Notes: generated from the letters alone by a model not told the origin. Positions 53,957 to 63,691 are shown, counted from the first letter of the stretch. The stretch: DNA of 64,000 nucleotides from CAVTPU01 sp963736695 (GCA_963736695.1 CAVTPU010000004.1:1922001-1986000), one strand, 5' to 3'. Numbers and translations are program-made.

Positions 53957-54787
53957 GTGATCCGGGTCCTACTCGTTGACGACGACGGGATCGTGCGGGC
54001 TGGGCTGCGCCTGATGCTCGGCGGTGCCCCGGACATCCAGATCGTCGCGGAGGCCGCTGATGGGGCGCAGGTGCCCGCGCTGGTTGCCGCGCACCGACCA
54101 GATCTGGTGCTGATGGACATCCGGATGCCCGACATTGACGGGCTGGCCGCCACCGCAACGCTCCGATCCCAGCCCGGCGCTCCGGAAGTACTGGTGATGA
54201 CCACCTTCCATACCGACGCGTATGTACTCGGCGCGCTGCGCGCCGGTGCCGCCGGGTTCCTCCTCAAGAACACCTCGCCACAGGGCATTATCGCGGCCAT
54301 CCGGACGGCCGCCGCCGGGGACCCGGTCCTCTCGCCCGCCGTCGCCCGCCGGCTCATCGAGCAGGTAACGGGCGGCGCGGGTCGGGACGTCCAGGCATCC
54401 GCCGCCCGCGCACGCCTCGCGTTACTGGGCGAACGGGAGCGGGAGGTGGCCCTGGCGGTCGGGCGTGGCCGCTCGAACGCTGAGATCGCCCGCGAACTGC
54501 ATCTGGCCCTACCGACGGTGAAGACGCACGTGTCACGGATTCTCACCAGGCTGGATCTCAACAACCGGGTCCAGATCGCCCTGCTGGTCCACGACACGAA
54601 CCCGGCAGAAACGCATGACCGCATTAGTGACGGGCTCGTCCGCAGTGGGCCCTGTGACGGCGCAGCCGCCGCAGCCGGGCTGATCAGCCGTCGTCCTCGT
54701 CAGGGTCACGCTGGTCCGGATCCCGCAGCGGCCGCCAGGCGCCGCCGAGGTCGGGCAGCCGAAACGAATAATGGCCATGAACGTTGA
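53957..54787 (+). CDS. NarL-family response regulator with extended C-terminus
   Basis: The 276-residue regulator has a receiver domain (Asp54 in LMDIRMPD, Lys in FLLKNTSP) and a C-terminal LuxR domain (LLGEREREVALAVGRGRSNAEIARELHLALPTVKTHVSRILTRLDL). The normal end near VQIALLVHD (residue about 212) is followed by about 60 Arg/Ala-rich residues encoded partly across the antisense of a Tn3 transposase relic. The tail is probably new. GTG start, 5 bp after the kinase. Confidence 0.9.
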   Translation: MIRVLLVDDDGIVRAGLRLMLGGAPDIQIVAEAADGAQVPALVAAHRPDLVLMDIRMPDIDGLAATATLRSQPGAPEVLVMTTFHTDAYVLGALRAGAAGFLLKNTSPQGIIAAIRTAAAGDPVLSPAVARRLIEQVTGGAGRDVQASAARARLALLGEREREVALAVGRGRSNAEIARELHLALPTVKTHVSRILTRLDLNNRVQIALLVHDTNPAETHDRISDGLVRSGPCDGAAAAAGLISRRPRQGHAGPDPAAAARRRRGRAAETNNGHER

Positions 54788-55145
54788 TGTGCCGTCGCGC
54801 ATACGCCGACAGCCGGGCCACGTCGGCATCGAGGACCGGGTAGCCCTGCGCCCGCAGTTCGCTCAGCGCCCGGTCCAGGTAGGCGGTATTCCAGAGCGTG
54901 GCGGCCCTCGTTTAGATTGCGCATCTCCTTCATCTCCCGGCGGTACGCCGGGTCGTCGGTGAAGGTGAGTACGTGCTGGGTCTTGAAGATCCGCCCGTAC
55001 ATGCCGAACGCCTTACCGAGCTTGGTCGGCCCGCCCCGTCACGCTGCAACATGCGGATCACGTCGTGCGCCGAGACGAGGACCGGCAGTGGGTACGCGAC
55101 GCGGTACGCCGCGCCCATGACGAAGCCCGCGACTCCGCAATGCAA
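54684..55145 (-). pseudogene. Tn3-family transposase C-terminal relic
   Basis: The minus strand encodes GKAFGMYGRIFKTQHVLTF and RREMKEMRNLNEGRHA. After an internal deletion it continues NTAYLDRALSELRAQGYPVL and ARRHINVHGHYSFRLPDL to a stop at 54684. This is the well-conserved end of Tn3 transposases. A further frameshift separates the first part (VSAHDVIRMLQRDG). Confidence 0.85.
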
Positions 55146-55400
55146 CTACTGGAAACCAACGCCGCCTACGCCCGCACCGGGGACGTCGGCCAAGCTCAGA
55201 TCGACACCCACGGACTCATTAACGCCATGTTCGCCCACTGGGACTCCCGCGACGGCGACCCCAACCTGCACACCCAGGTCGAGGTCAGCAACAAATCCAA
55301 GGCATCGACGGGGAATGGCGAAGCCTGGACGGCACCGCCCTGTACCGGGTCGCGGTCCCCGCGTCCGAGCACCACGCGACACAGCCCACCGCTCACCATC
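55060..55400 (+). pseudogene. MobF-type relaxase (TraA/TraI) relic
   Basis: The plus strand reads ARDSAMQLLETNAAYARTGDVGQAQIDTHGLINAMFAHWDSRDGDPNLHTQVEVSNK. After a one-base deletion near 55295 it continues QGIDGEWRSLDGTALYRVAVPASE. This is the third His-containing motif region of MobF relaxases. The catalytic tyrosines and helicase part are missing. It shows that a conjugative element once resided here. Confidence 0.8.
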
Positions 55401-55411
55401 GCGGACCCACG

Positions 55412-55731
55412 GTGTTTGGCACCACTGATCGCGCACCCTCCACGCAGTCGCCGCCATCGCTGCCCCACAAGGCCGATGTGATCATCTATAACAGCACGAC
55501 GAACATCGCCTTGGGCGGTGCACTGACCGGCTCGTCGTCGTGGTACTCCCAGACCGCACCGACGGTGGCCCAGGACGATCTGACGGCGGATGCCCCTTAA
55601 CGGCATACCCGAAATCGACATAGACACAAAACAAGTCGACTTCGATGTGCATCGATCCCACAAGGCCCCGACGATGCCGTCAGGTGTCATGTGGTGGTGC
55701 GGCGTTGCTCCGAACCCTGCCCCACAAAGAG
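55412..55731. other. Gap without a convincing gene
   Basis: Only short frames are present. One plus-strand frame (about 55469-55600, VIIYNSTTNIALGGALTGSSSWYSQT) has amino-acid composition like a secreted beta-protein, but start, length and family are lacking. Confidence 0.4.
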
Positions 55732-55770
55732 CGAGGGCGCGTCTTCCAATGATTGGAAGACGCGCCCTCG
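55732..55770 (-). terminator. Terminator of the canonical initiator tRNA
   Basis: A perfect 18-bp stem (55732-55749 with 55753-55770) with a 3-nt loop lies 16 bp 3' of the tRNA on the minus strand. The same layout occurs at the other initiator-type tRNA. Confidence 0.85.
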
Positions 55771-55786
55771 ACTGCGGTTCTGTCAG

Positions 55787-55860
55787 TAGCGGGGACAGGA
55801 TTTGAACCTGTGACCTCTGGGTTATGAGCCCAGCGAGCTACCAAGCTGCTCCACCCCGCG
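55787..55860 (-). tRNA. Initiator tRNA-fMet (CAT)
   Basis: The cloverleaf is canonical: acceptor CGCGGGG/CCCCGCT with unpaired C1-U72, three G:C pairs in the anticodon stem CTGGG/CCCAG, anticodon CAT and T stem ACAGG/CCTGT. No CCA is encoded. Confidence 0.95.
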
Positions 55861-56057
55861 TCGCTGGACCAATACTAACTCACGACCGGTGAGAGCGCCA
55901 ATCGCAGCGACCCACACCCCAGAAGCACCTCGGAACCGACCGGCCATCCCCAAACACACGCGTCCGAACGACCGCCGAGACGGTTGTGCCCGCTCGACAT
56001 CGATGTCGAGCGGGCACAACCGCTGTCAAGTCGTCGGACCATCCGACGAGTGTGGGC

Positions 56058-59003
56058 TCAGGGAGACGCGGACGCGCTGGGTGTCGGAGTTGGAGCGGGG
56101 GCCGCCGTCGGCGTACCCGCAGCTTTTTGTGCCGCCTCGAACTCCTTGACGGCGGCCTCCAGCTCCTGCAACGCCTGGCCGTATTTCGCGAAGTCGCCCG
56201 CCTGCTGCGCGGTGCGCAGCTTGAGGATCGCGGCCTGAATCTTGGCCGTGGCGGCCTCGAGCGGCCCACCCGTCGTCGGTGGCGGGTTGGTGGTCGGCGG
56301 TTCGCCAGGCGTCGGTGGCGGGGTGGTCGTGGGCGAGGCTTTGCCCACGAGTTGTTGGATCGCGTTAGGCAGGGTGTCGCCGAGCGCGACCTTGTCACCG
56401 AAGCTGACGAGCACGAGGCGCATGAGCGGGAAGGCGTTGCGCACGTTGGCGCTCTTCACATAGACCGGCTGCACATAGAGCATGCCTTCGGCATAGGGCA
56501 ACGAGAGCAGGTTGCCGAAGACGACCTGCGACTGGGAGCCCTGCCCCTGCAAGAAGTTGATCTGCGTTCGGGCAGTCTGGTCATTGGACATGTTCTGTTG
56601 CGCTTGACCAGGGCCGGGGATCCGGTTTTCCCGGGGAAGTTCGAGCACTTCGAGCTTGAGCTTGCCGTCGTCGATGACCCCACTGAGCAGCGCCGAGAGG
56701 TTCTGCCGCTGAGTCGGGGTCAACGCCGAGGTGAGCTGGAATCGCGCACTCTTGTCGCCGGGAAACTGCGTGAGCAGGAAGTAGGGCGGCTGCTTGAGAC
56801 CACTGCCGGCCTGCGCCGGGTCTTCGGGCACCTGCCAGAAGTCCTGCCCGGAGTTGAATTCCAGCGGGTTGCCCACGTGGAACTTCGACAGCAGGTCGCG
56901 CTGCACCTTGAACAGGTCTTCCGGATAGCGGAAGTGCTCGGCGAGCTCGGCGGGGATATCCGCCTTGGGCTTGATGATGTCGCCGCCGAACGCCTTGTTC
57001 CAAGCACGCAAGACCGGGTCTGACTCGTCAAAGGCATAGAGCTTCACCGTGCCGTCGTATGCGTCGACGGTGGCCTTCACCGAGTTGCGAATGTAGTTGA
57101 CGTTCTGTTTGGCCTGCAGCACGGTTCCGGTGCCGGACGTGGTATCCGACGTGGCCGCCCGCAGGTCGACCCGCTGCGCGTAGGGATAGGTGGCCGAGGT
57201 GGTGTAGCCGTCGAGCAGCCAGGTGACGCGCCCGTTGATGACCGCCGGATAGGGGTCGCCGTCGAAGGTGAGGAATGGCGCGACCTTCTCGACCCGCTCC
57301 CGCGGATTGCGCACATAGATGAGCTTCGAGTTGTCGTTGAAGACGTCCGAAAGCAGGAAGTTCGAGTCGCGCAGATGCAGGCCATAGAGCACCCGCCGGC
57401 CGAAGGAGCCGACCGGCACGCCGCCGCCGCCGTCATAGGAGAACTGCTGCTGGCTCTCCCCCGCAGGCCGGTCGAACTCGCGATCGGCCGCTGTGGCGGA
57501 GTCCTTGCCGACGATGACGTAGTCGTCGTCGGTGGCGAGTTCGCCGTAATAGATGCGGGGCTGCGAGACCGGGATGACCTCGGATTTGGAGACGCAGTTG
57601 TCGTTGCCACTGCCGGCGCTGGCCCCGATCAGCCCGGAGACGAAGAATGGCGCGCCTTCGCAGATGCGGTTCGCGGGGGCGGCGACGAAGCCATAGCCGT
57701 GGGTGAAGACGGTGTGCCGGTTCTGCCAGTTGGTCTGCGTGCCGGTCAGTCGAGAATAGTTGATCTCCCGTACGCCCACGACGTAGTCCTGGGTCTTGCC
57801 GCCGGTGACATAGCGGTCGACGTCGAGCTTCTCGGGGAAGTCGTAGAACGATCGGATCTGCTGATATTGCGAGAAGGTCTCGTTGACCACGGCCGGGTCG
57901 AGCAGTCGAACGTTGGGCACGACCGTGGTGTCTTTGGCCAGCGACGCCGGCGGGTCGAGGGTCTGCGCGCTGTATTGCTTGCGATCGACACCGGTGAGCC
58001 CATAGGCGGTCTTGGTCGCCTCGATGGTGCGCGAGATATAGGGGGCTTCCTTGTCCCGAACGTTTGGTTTGACCGTGAACTGCTGCACGGCGAGCGGGTA
58101 GATCCCGCCGATGGCGACGGCGGCGAGGCCGAGCAGCGCCAGTGACGCGCCGGCCCACACGAGGTTGCGCATCCCGGTGTTGGAGAAGATGAGGATCGCG
58201 ATGGCGACGACGATGGAGATGTAGACGAGAATGTCCTTGGCGGGCAGCACGGCGTTGATGTCGGTATAGCCGCCGCCCCACGTGTCCGTGGCGGAGTTGA
58301 ACGCCAGCAGCAGGGCACGTTTGTCCAGCACGTATGCCACGGCTTTGAGCGCCACGAACAGCGCGACCAGTCCGGTGAGGTGAGCGCGTGCTGCGGTGGT
58401 CATGCGGTCGCCGACGCCCTGCATGCGCACGCCGCCATAGATGTAGTGCGCGCCGAGGCTGCCGATGACGGCCATCGCGGTGGTGGTGAAGGCCGTGTCG
58501 AGCAGAAAACGCCAGAACGGGAAGTCGAACACGTAGAACCCGACGTCGATCCCGAACTGCGGGTCGGTCACGCCGAACGAGCCCCCGTTGGTGAACAGCA
58601 GCCACTGCTGCCAGTGCCCCTGGGCCGAGAGGCCTGCGGTGAGGCCGACCAAACCGGCGGCGGCGGTGATCCACAGCCCGATGCGGGGGGTGAGCAGCCG
58701 GCGATAACGATCGAGGGCGAGCTGCTCGGGCGAGCGCGCCGGCATGAACGGCCGCAGTCGGTAGGCGAGGTAGAGGTTGGCCGCGACGAAGCCGCCGACC
58801 GCGAGACCGAAGAGCGTAAAGAGCCAGATCCTGGTACGAAGCAGCCCGCCGAAGACGTCGGTGAAGCCCACTTCGTCGAACCATAGCCAGTCGGACCACA
58901 CGCCGACCGCCTGGTCGGCGAAGGAGAGCAGGAACAGGGTGGCGGTGACGACGATGGCGGTGACTCTTCCACGCCGGCTCATCCGCGGCAGGGGGTTTCG
59001 CAT
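56058..59003 (-). CDS. UPF0182 family membrane protein
   Basis: The 981-residue protein has the UPF0182/COG1615 structure: seven or so membrane helices in the first 310 residues (with WLWFDEVGFTDVFGGLLRTR) and a large extracellular region of about 500 residues. It ends in a proline/threonine-rich linker (TTTPPPTPGEPPTTNPPPTT) and an Ala/Lys coiled tail. Function is unknown. It matches Rv3193c in position and family. ATG at 59003 is used. Confidence 0.93.
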   Translation of the reverse strand: MRNPLPRMSRRGRVTAIVVTATLFLLSFADQAVGVWSDWLWFDEVGFTDVFGGLLRTRIWLFTLFGLAVGGFVAANLYLAYRLRPFMPARSPEQLALDRYRRLLTPRIGLWITAAAGLVGLTAGLSAQGHWQQWLLFTNGGSFGVTDPQFGIDVGFYVFDFPFWRFLLDTAFTTTAMAVIGSLGAHYIYGGVRMQGVGDRMTTAARAHLTGLVALFVALKAVAYVLDKRALLLAFNSATDTWGGGYTDINAVLPAKDILVYISIVVAIAILIFSNTGMRNLVWAGASLALLGLAAVAIGGIYPLAVQQFTVKPNVRDKEAPYISRTIEATKTAYGLTGVDRKQYSAQTLDPPASLAKDTTVVPNVRLLDPAVVNETFSQYQQIRSFYDFPEKLDVDRYVTGGKTQDYVVGVREINYSRLTGTQTNWQNRHTVFTHGYGFVAAPANRICEGAPFFVSGLIGASAGSGNDNCVSKSEVIPVSQPRIYYGELATDDDYVIVGKDSATAADREFDRPAGESQQQFSYDGGGGVPVGSFGRRVLYGLHLRDSNFLLSDVFNDNSKLIYVRNPRERVEKVAPFLTFDGDPYPAVINGRVTWLLDGYTTSATYPYAQRVDLRAATSDTTSGTGTVLQAKQNVNYIRNSVKATVDAYDGTVKLYAFDESDPVLRAWNKAFGGDIIKPKADIPAELAEHFRYPEDLFKVQRDLLSKFHVGNPLEFNSGQDFWQVPEDPAQAGSGLKQPPYFLLTQFPGDKSARFQLTSALTPTQRQNLSALLSGVIDDGKLKLEVLELPRENRIPGPGQAQQNMSNDQTARTQINFLQGQGSQSQVVFGNLLSLPYAEGMLYVQPVYVKSANVRNAFPLMRLVLVSFGDKVALGDTLPNAIQQLVGKASPTTTPPPTPGEPPTTNPPPTTGGPLEAATAKIQAAILKLRTAQQAGDFAKYGQALQELEAAVKEFEAAQKAAGTPTAAPAPTPTPSASASP

Positions 59004-59037
59004 GACCACGTGGCAAGAGTACAGAGGTTGGCGGCGA

Positions 59038-60063
59038 TCAGCCCCCAGCGTGGCACTGCGGAGGTGTTCGGCCGGCCCGAATGTCGCTGAGTGCGGTGAG
59101 CGCGCCGTCGAGTGAGGTCACCTCGACGAGTGTGAGGCCGGGCACCGGGTTGGCCATCGCCTCGGCGCAGTTCTCCTTCGGGGTAAGGAAGAAGGTCGCG
59201 CCGTCGCGGCGGGCGGCGACGAGTTTCTGTGGCACTCCGCCGATCGGGCCCACCGCGCCGTTCTCGTCGATGGTCCCCGTGCCTGCGATGATCTTGCCGC
59301 CGGTCAGGTCGGCTGGGTCGATCTTGTCGACGATGCCGAGAGCCAGCATGAGCCCGGCCGATGGTCCGCCGATGCCGTCAATCGAGAAGTCGACCTTGTT
59401 GCGACCGTCGGGCACGAGCCTGATCTCGACACCGATGCGCGGAACTCCGTCGGTGCCAGCGCGCGGCGTCAGCCGTACCTGCTGGGGTTTTCCGGCCCGG
59501 GTGACGCCAAGGGCGACGGCCGATCCGGCCGGTTTGGCGCGAATCGCGTCGAGCAGGGTCGCGGACGTGTTCACGGGCTTGCCGTCGATGCTGGTGATCA
59601 CGTCACCGGGTTTGAGGACTCCATCGGCCGGCTGGCCCGCGGTGACCGACTTGACCTCGACGCGCACCTGGCCCAGGTGCGCGAGCGCGGCGACTTGGGC
59701 CGCCGACTCCGAGGTGGTGAAGTCGGACTTGTTCTGCTCCTCGACCTGCTCGGGCGTCTGGTCCGGCGGATAGATGAGCTCCCGGGGCACGACCGCGTCG
59801 TCATCGCTCCACCAGCCGATGAGCGCCTGCAACAGGGTCGGCCGGTCATGCACGGAGATCGTGACGAATCGCAGTTGGCCGGCGGAGGCCGACTCAGCCC
59901 CCGACACGGTGATCACCCGCTTCTTCTGGTCATCGACGCCGAGGGTGTCGTAGGTCGGCCCGGGCGCCAACCGCACATAGGGCACCGGCGACATCATCGC
60001 CAACGCCGTCAACCCAGCCACGAGCACCGCGCCCACGAGCACGGTGCGCCCACGCCGCTTCAC
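59038..60063 (-). CDS. YlbL-type PDZ/Lon-like membrane protease
   Basis: The 341-residue protein has one N-terminal helix, a PDZ domain (about 120-200: GVLKPGDVITSIDGKPV) and a Lon-type protease domain with the Ser235 (GGPSAGL)-Lys280 (VPQK) dyad. YlbL and its relatives cleave extracytoplasmic regulators or secretion components. Rv3194c is the mycobacterial equivalent. It lies 34 bp upstream of UPF0182 on the same strand and is likely co-transcribed with it. Confidence 0.93.
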   Translation of the reverse strand: MKRRGRTVLVGAVLVAGLTALAMMSPVPYVRLAPGPTYDTLGVDDQKKRVITVSGAESASAGQLRFVTISVHDRPTLLQALIGWWSDDDAVVPRELIYPPDQTPEQVEEQNKSDFTTSESAAQVAALAHLGQVRVEVKSVTAGQPADGVLKPGDVITSIDGKPVNTSATLLDAIRAKPAGSAVALGVTRAGKPQQVRLTPRAGTDGVPRIGVEIRLVPDGRNKVDFSIDGIGGPSAGLMLALGIVDKIDPADLTGGKIIAGTGTIDENGAVGPIGGVPQKLVAARRDGATFFLTPKENCAEAMANPVPGLTLVEVTSLDGALTALSDIRAGRTPPQCHAGG

Positions 60064-60257
60064 CGGTTCGCCCCCCGCGGGTGGGCCGGGTCGAGTTCAC
60101 ACGTCATGTGCAGAGCCTAGCGAGCGAATTCGCCCGCCGCGGGGTCGCCCGCCGCCGATCCGTCGCGCACCCGCCCGCCACGACGACACGACACGAGACG
60201 ACACGTACGGGCATGAAGCGCTGCGGCTCGTCGGCGCCGGGCGGGTACCGTGGTGAC

Positions 60258-61511
60258 ATGACCAACCCCCCGTTCGGCTTCGCCTTGCCCGGTGGCCCAG
60301 GCGGGCCAGACCCGAACGATCCCGCAGCCATGCAGGCGGCTTTCGCCCAGTTTCAGCAGCTCTTCGCCAGCCCTGGCACCGGCCCGGTCAACTGGGACCT
60401 GGCCCGGCAAGTGGCGCAGTCGCACCTGAGTGACGACCCCGCGATCGCGACTCCGCAGAGCGAGGCCGTGCGCGAGGCGTTGCGTTTGGCCGATCTGTGG
60501 CTCAGTCCGGAGACCGTGCTGCCCTCCGGCGTCGGCTCTGCCCTGGCGTGGCGCCGGGCCGACTGGCTCATGCAGACACTCGACGTGTGGAAGGGTCTCT
60601 GCGATCCGGTCGCACGCCAGATGACCAGCGCGATGACCGACCTGGTGCCGGAGGAGCTGCGGACCCAGCTCGGCCCGGTCACGAGCATGCTCTCGTCGAT
60701 CGGCGGCGCGGTCTTCGGTGGGCAACTGGGCAGCGCGTTGGGTTCGCTCGCCGGCGAGGTGCTTTCGGCCGGCGACATCGGCCTGCCGCTCGGGCCGGTC
60801 GGGGTCGCGGCACTGATCCCGGCCAACATCGCCGCCTATGGCGAGGGGCTGGAGATTCCCGAAGACCAGCTGCGCCTCTATGTGGCGTTGCGGGAGGCCG
60901 CCCACCAACGGCTCTTCGGCCATGTGGCGTGGCTGCGCGCTCACGTGTTGCACGCGGTCGAGAGCTATGCCCGCGGCATCACCGTCGACCGGGACGCGGT
61001 CGAAGAAGCGATGATGCGGATCTCTCCCGAGGACCCGCAGTCGATGCGTGACGTCACCATCGAGGGCATCTTCAACGCTGCGGACTCACCGCAGCAGAAG
61101 GCCGCTCTCGCGCGACTGGAGACGATCCTCGCCCTCGTCGAGGGTTGGGTGTGCCATGTCGTGGACCGGGCGTCGGCGAACCGACTGCCTGACGCGGCCC
61201 GACTGGCGGAGACGTTCCGTCGTCGCCGGGCGGCTGGCGGGCCGGCCGAGCAGACCTTCGCCGCTCTTGTCGGCTTGGAGCTTCGGCCGCGGCGACTGCG
61301 GGAGGCAGCCGCTTTGTGGACGGCGCTCGCCGAACATCGCGGCGTCGACGGTCGGGACGCGCTGTGGGACCACCCCGATCTGTTGCCCACCGACGAGGAC
61401 TTCGCCGACCCGACTGAGTTCGCCCAACGGGAACCGGACTTCCTGCCCGACATGCCCACCGGGCTAACCGACGAGCCCGGCCAGGACCCGACCAGCCCGA
61501 GCGAAAGCTGA
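60258..61511 (+). CDS. DUF2342 zinc metalloprotease-like protein
   Basis: The 417-residue protein has the DUF2342 signature: a low-complexity Pro/Gly N-terminus, a central glycine-rich helix (SSIGGAVFGGQLGSALGSLAGEVLSAGDIGLPLGP) and the zincin-like REAAHQRLF (residues 212-220). The family is a presumed zincin of actinobacteria (Rv3195 in M. tuberculosis). ATG at 60258 is chosen over the long upstream frame by family N-terminus. Confidence 0.9.
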   Translation: MTNPPFGFALPGGPGGPDPNDPAAMQAAFAQFQQLFASPGTGPVNWDLARQVAQSHLSDDPAIATPQSEAVREALRLADLWLSPETVLPSGVGSALAWRRADWLMQTLDVWKGLCDPVARQMTSAMTDLVPEELRTQLGPVTSMLSSIGGAVFGGQLGSALGSLAGEVLSAGDIGLPLGPVGVAALIPANIAAYGEGLEIPEDQLRLYVALREAAHQRLFGHVAWLRAHVLHAVESYARGITVDRDAVEEAMMRISPEDPQSMRDVTIEGIFNAADSPQQKAALARLETILALVEGWVCHVVDRASANRLPDAARLAETFRRRRAAGGPAEQTFAALVGLELRPRRLREAAALWTALAEHRGVDGRDALWDHPDLLPTDEDFADPTEFAQREPDFLPDMPTGLTDEPGQDPTSPSES

Positions 61512-61531
61512 ACGTTCGCCGCGGTGTGGAG

Positions 61532-62104
61532 TCAGTCCTCGCTGAGTCCGAGTCCGGCCGCGGCGGAGACGCCTTCCAGGAAACCTCGTGCACGTTCGGC
61601 CCGTGGATACCTGGCTACCAGTGCCCAGAACTGTGCATTGTGGTGAGAAACCACCAAATGCGCCAGCTCATGCAAAAGCACATAGTCAGCGACCCATTCA
61701 GGAAATGTCTGTAGTCGATCTGAAATCCGAATACTTCCATCAGCTGGCGTGCACGATCCCCATCGACCGTTCTGGTTTCGAACCCATCGAACACTGCTCG
61801 GTCGGTTCGCTTCTGGATAATCGGGCAGATATCGCTCAGCGAGTCGCACTGCGCGGTCAAAGAGTTCCTCGTCGGTGCAGCCGCGCCGCTCCCGGGCCGC
61901 GAGCCTGGCGACCATGCGATCGACCCACTCGCGCTCCTCAGCCCCGGAGAACTGAGCGGGGATGAGCACCACCACGCGCTCGCCTTCGCGATAGGCCGAC
62001 ACCGTCCGCCGGCGGCGCTGACTGCGCCTGACCTCGACGAGCGGCCCACAGACCCCCGCGGCGACACCGCTGCGGGGGTTCGGGACTGAGGGGATCGGGC
62101 CCAC
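61532..62104 (-). CDS. YgjP-like (DUF45) zinc metallopeptidase
   Basis: The protein has HELAHLVVSHH, the zinc site of the YgjP/DUF45 group. Upstream are the conserved VEVRRSQRRRRTVSAYREGERVVVLIPA and RWVRNQNGRWGSCTPADGSIRISDRL. GTG at 62104 (191 codons) fits the family length of about 170-180. An open frame extends to 62320 with ATG at 62206, but that part has poor codon use. Confidence 0.88.
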   Translation of the reverse strand: MGPIPSVPNPRSGVAAGVCGPLVEVRRSQRRRRTVSAYREGERVVVLIPAQFSGAEEREWVDRMVARLAARERRGCTDEELFDRAVRLAERYLPDYPEANRPSSVRWVRNQNGRWGSCTPADGSIRISDRLQTFPEWVADYVLLHELAHLVVSHHNAQFWALVARYPRAERARGFLEGVSAAAGLGLSED

Positions 62105-62312
62105 GTTTCGGAACCTAGCCGGAACACACCCATCCCCCGCAAGAGTCCCGTGCAGGATCACATCGGCGCTTGTCTGGTTTATGGTGATTTGAGACAAAGA
62201 TTCCATGACGTTTCTCCGACTGAATACCGCAACCGGCCCGGCGTGTCTGGACCATAAACAGACCATGGGACGGCACACTCGCCAGAAGTGAATCATCACC
62301 GAGGAGGACACC

Positions 62313-62474
62313 GTGGCCACAACGGCCCAGACCTACAACGGTTACTGCGTCAAGTGCAAAGAAAAGCGTGACTTCGAAGGCACCGTAGAAATCAGCAAGA
62401 CCGGCATGCGAATGGCCAAAGGCAAATGTCCCGTCTGCGGGACGACCGTCAACCGCATTCTGGGCAAGGCGTAA
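62313..62474 (+). CDS. DUF5679 zinc-ribbon protein
   Basis: The 53-residue protein has two CxxC pairs (YCVKCKEKR and GKCPVCGTTVNR) forming a zinc ribbon. It has a strong GAGGAGGA ribosome-binding site 5 bp before the GTG start. It is a small conserved actinobacterial protein of unknown function, not in a longer frame. Confidence 0.9.
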   Translation: MATTAQTYNGYCVKCKEKRDFEGTVEISKTGMRMAKGKCPVCGTTVNRILGKA

Positions 62475-62602
62475 TCCCACGCGACCGCCGCCCGGCCCGT
62501 TGTGGACAGGGCGGCGTGTCGCGACAGGGAGTGGCGAGACCGACGGCCCACCTGTGGATAACCGCCGGGGATGGCCATCGGGTGGTGACAGCATGACCCG
62601 AC

Positions 62603-63691
62603 ATGAGCCGATCCACCGCTCGTCGTCCGTTGCTGCTGCCCACCCTGCGCCGCCTGTGGCGTGATCCACACCGAGTTCAGCTCGGCACGGATCCGGCCCG
62701 AGCGGTGCTCCTGGAGCTCGCCAATCCGCGCTGCGCACGCCTGCTCGACCTGCTCGACGGAAGCCGGTCCGAGTCATCGGTGCTGCGCGAGGCGCAACGC
62801 CACGGAATCGGCGCCACAGACGCGGCGGCGGTGCTCACGGCCCTGCGGCAGGCGGGTTTCGTCGTGGACGCCCACACCCTGCGGCCGACGGGCATCGGCG
62901 AGGCGGCACGACGACGTCTCGACCGCGAGGCGGCCGCGCTGGCCCTGCAACCACCGCCCCAACCGATGGCACCCGCGACAGCGCTTCGGCGGAGACTCTC
63001 CACCCAGGTCATCGTCAGCGGAGCTGGCCTGCTCGCCGTGCCGATCGCGGGCGTGCTCGCCGCGTCTGGGATCGGTCACATCACCCCCGACCTCACCGGC
63101 GTCACCCGAGTCGCCGAGGCGAACCCCGGCGGCCTGCTGCCCTCGGACGCACACCGGCCACGCGGCATCGCCGCAGCCGAGGCAATCAGACGAGCCGCGC
63201 CCGAGATCTCCGTCGGCCCTCCACGTGCCGGACGGGCGACCTTCGCAGTTCTCGTGGGGTTCACCGCGCCAGCGGCGCTCACCGCGTTCGCTCACGCCCG
63301 ACGCCGCATGCCGCATCTGGCCGTCACTATCCGAGACGCCACGGTGGTCGTCGGGCCGCTCGTCCGCCCCGGCGTCACCGCCTGCCTCAACTGCCTTGAC
63401 CTGCACCGGCGAGATCGCGACCCGGTCTGGCCGGTCATCGCGGCGCAGTTGAGCACCGGGCCGGAGACGACCGAACCGTTGGCCGCGACGACCGCGCTCG
63501 CCGCGACGGCGTACGCGGCGGCTCAGGTTCTCGCCCACGTCGATGGGGCCACACCCGCCACCCTGGGCACGACGGTCGAGATCAGCGGGCCGGACCGGTG
63601 GACGAGCCGGCGCTGGAGCCCCCACCCGGCCTGTGGCTGCCGGAGGCGACGAAGGACTCCGTCAAGCGGACCCCCGGGCGCCGCTCAATAG
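62603..63691 (+). CDS. ThiF/E1-like protein with degraded active site
   Basis: The 362-residue protein has an N-terminal winged-helix-like region of about 100 residues. A Rossmann domain follows (VIVSGAGLLAVPIAGVLAASGIG) and a C-terminal zinc pair of motifs (TACLNCLDLHR and HPACGCRR). This is the architecture of TOMM/E1-type leader-binding adenylyltransferases. The ATP-binding Asp and Arg positions appear altered (ITPDLTGVTRVAEANPGGLL), and adenylation activity is doubtful. It corresponds in position to Rv3196. Confidence 0.8.
   Translation: MSRSTARRPLLLPTLRRLWRDPHRVQLGTDPARAVLLELANPRCARLLDLLDGSRSESSVLREAQRHGIGATDAAAVLTALRQAGFVVDAHTLRPTGIGEAARRRLDREAAALALQPPPQPMAPATALRRRLSTQVIVSGAGLLAVPIAGVLAASGIGHITPDLTGVTRVAEANPGGLLPSDAHRPRGIAAAEAIRRAAPEISVGPPRAGRATFAVLVGFTAPAALTAFAHARRRMPHLAVTIRDATVVVGPLVRPGVTACLNCLDLHRRDRDPVWPVIAAQLSTGPETTEPLAATTALAATAYAAAQVLAHVDGATPATLGTTVEISGPDRWTSRRWSPHPACGCRRRRRTPSSGPPGAAQ

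Noticed and set aside
57433..59016. 527-residue minus-strand frame within UPF0182
   Set aside because: Shifted-frame shadow of the UPF0182 gene with Arg/His-rich composition.
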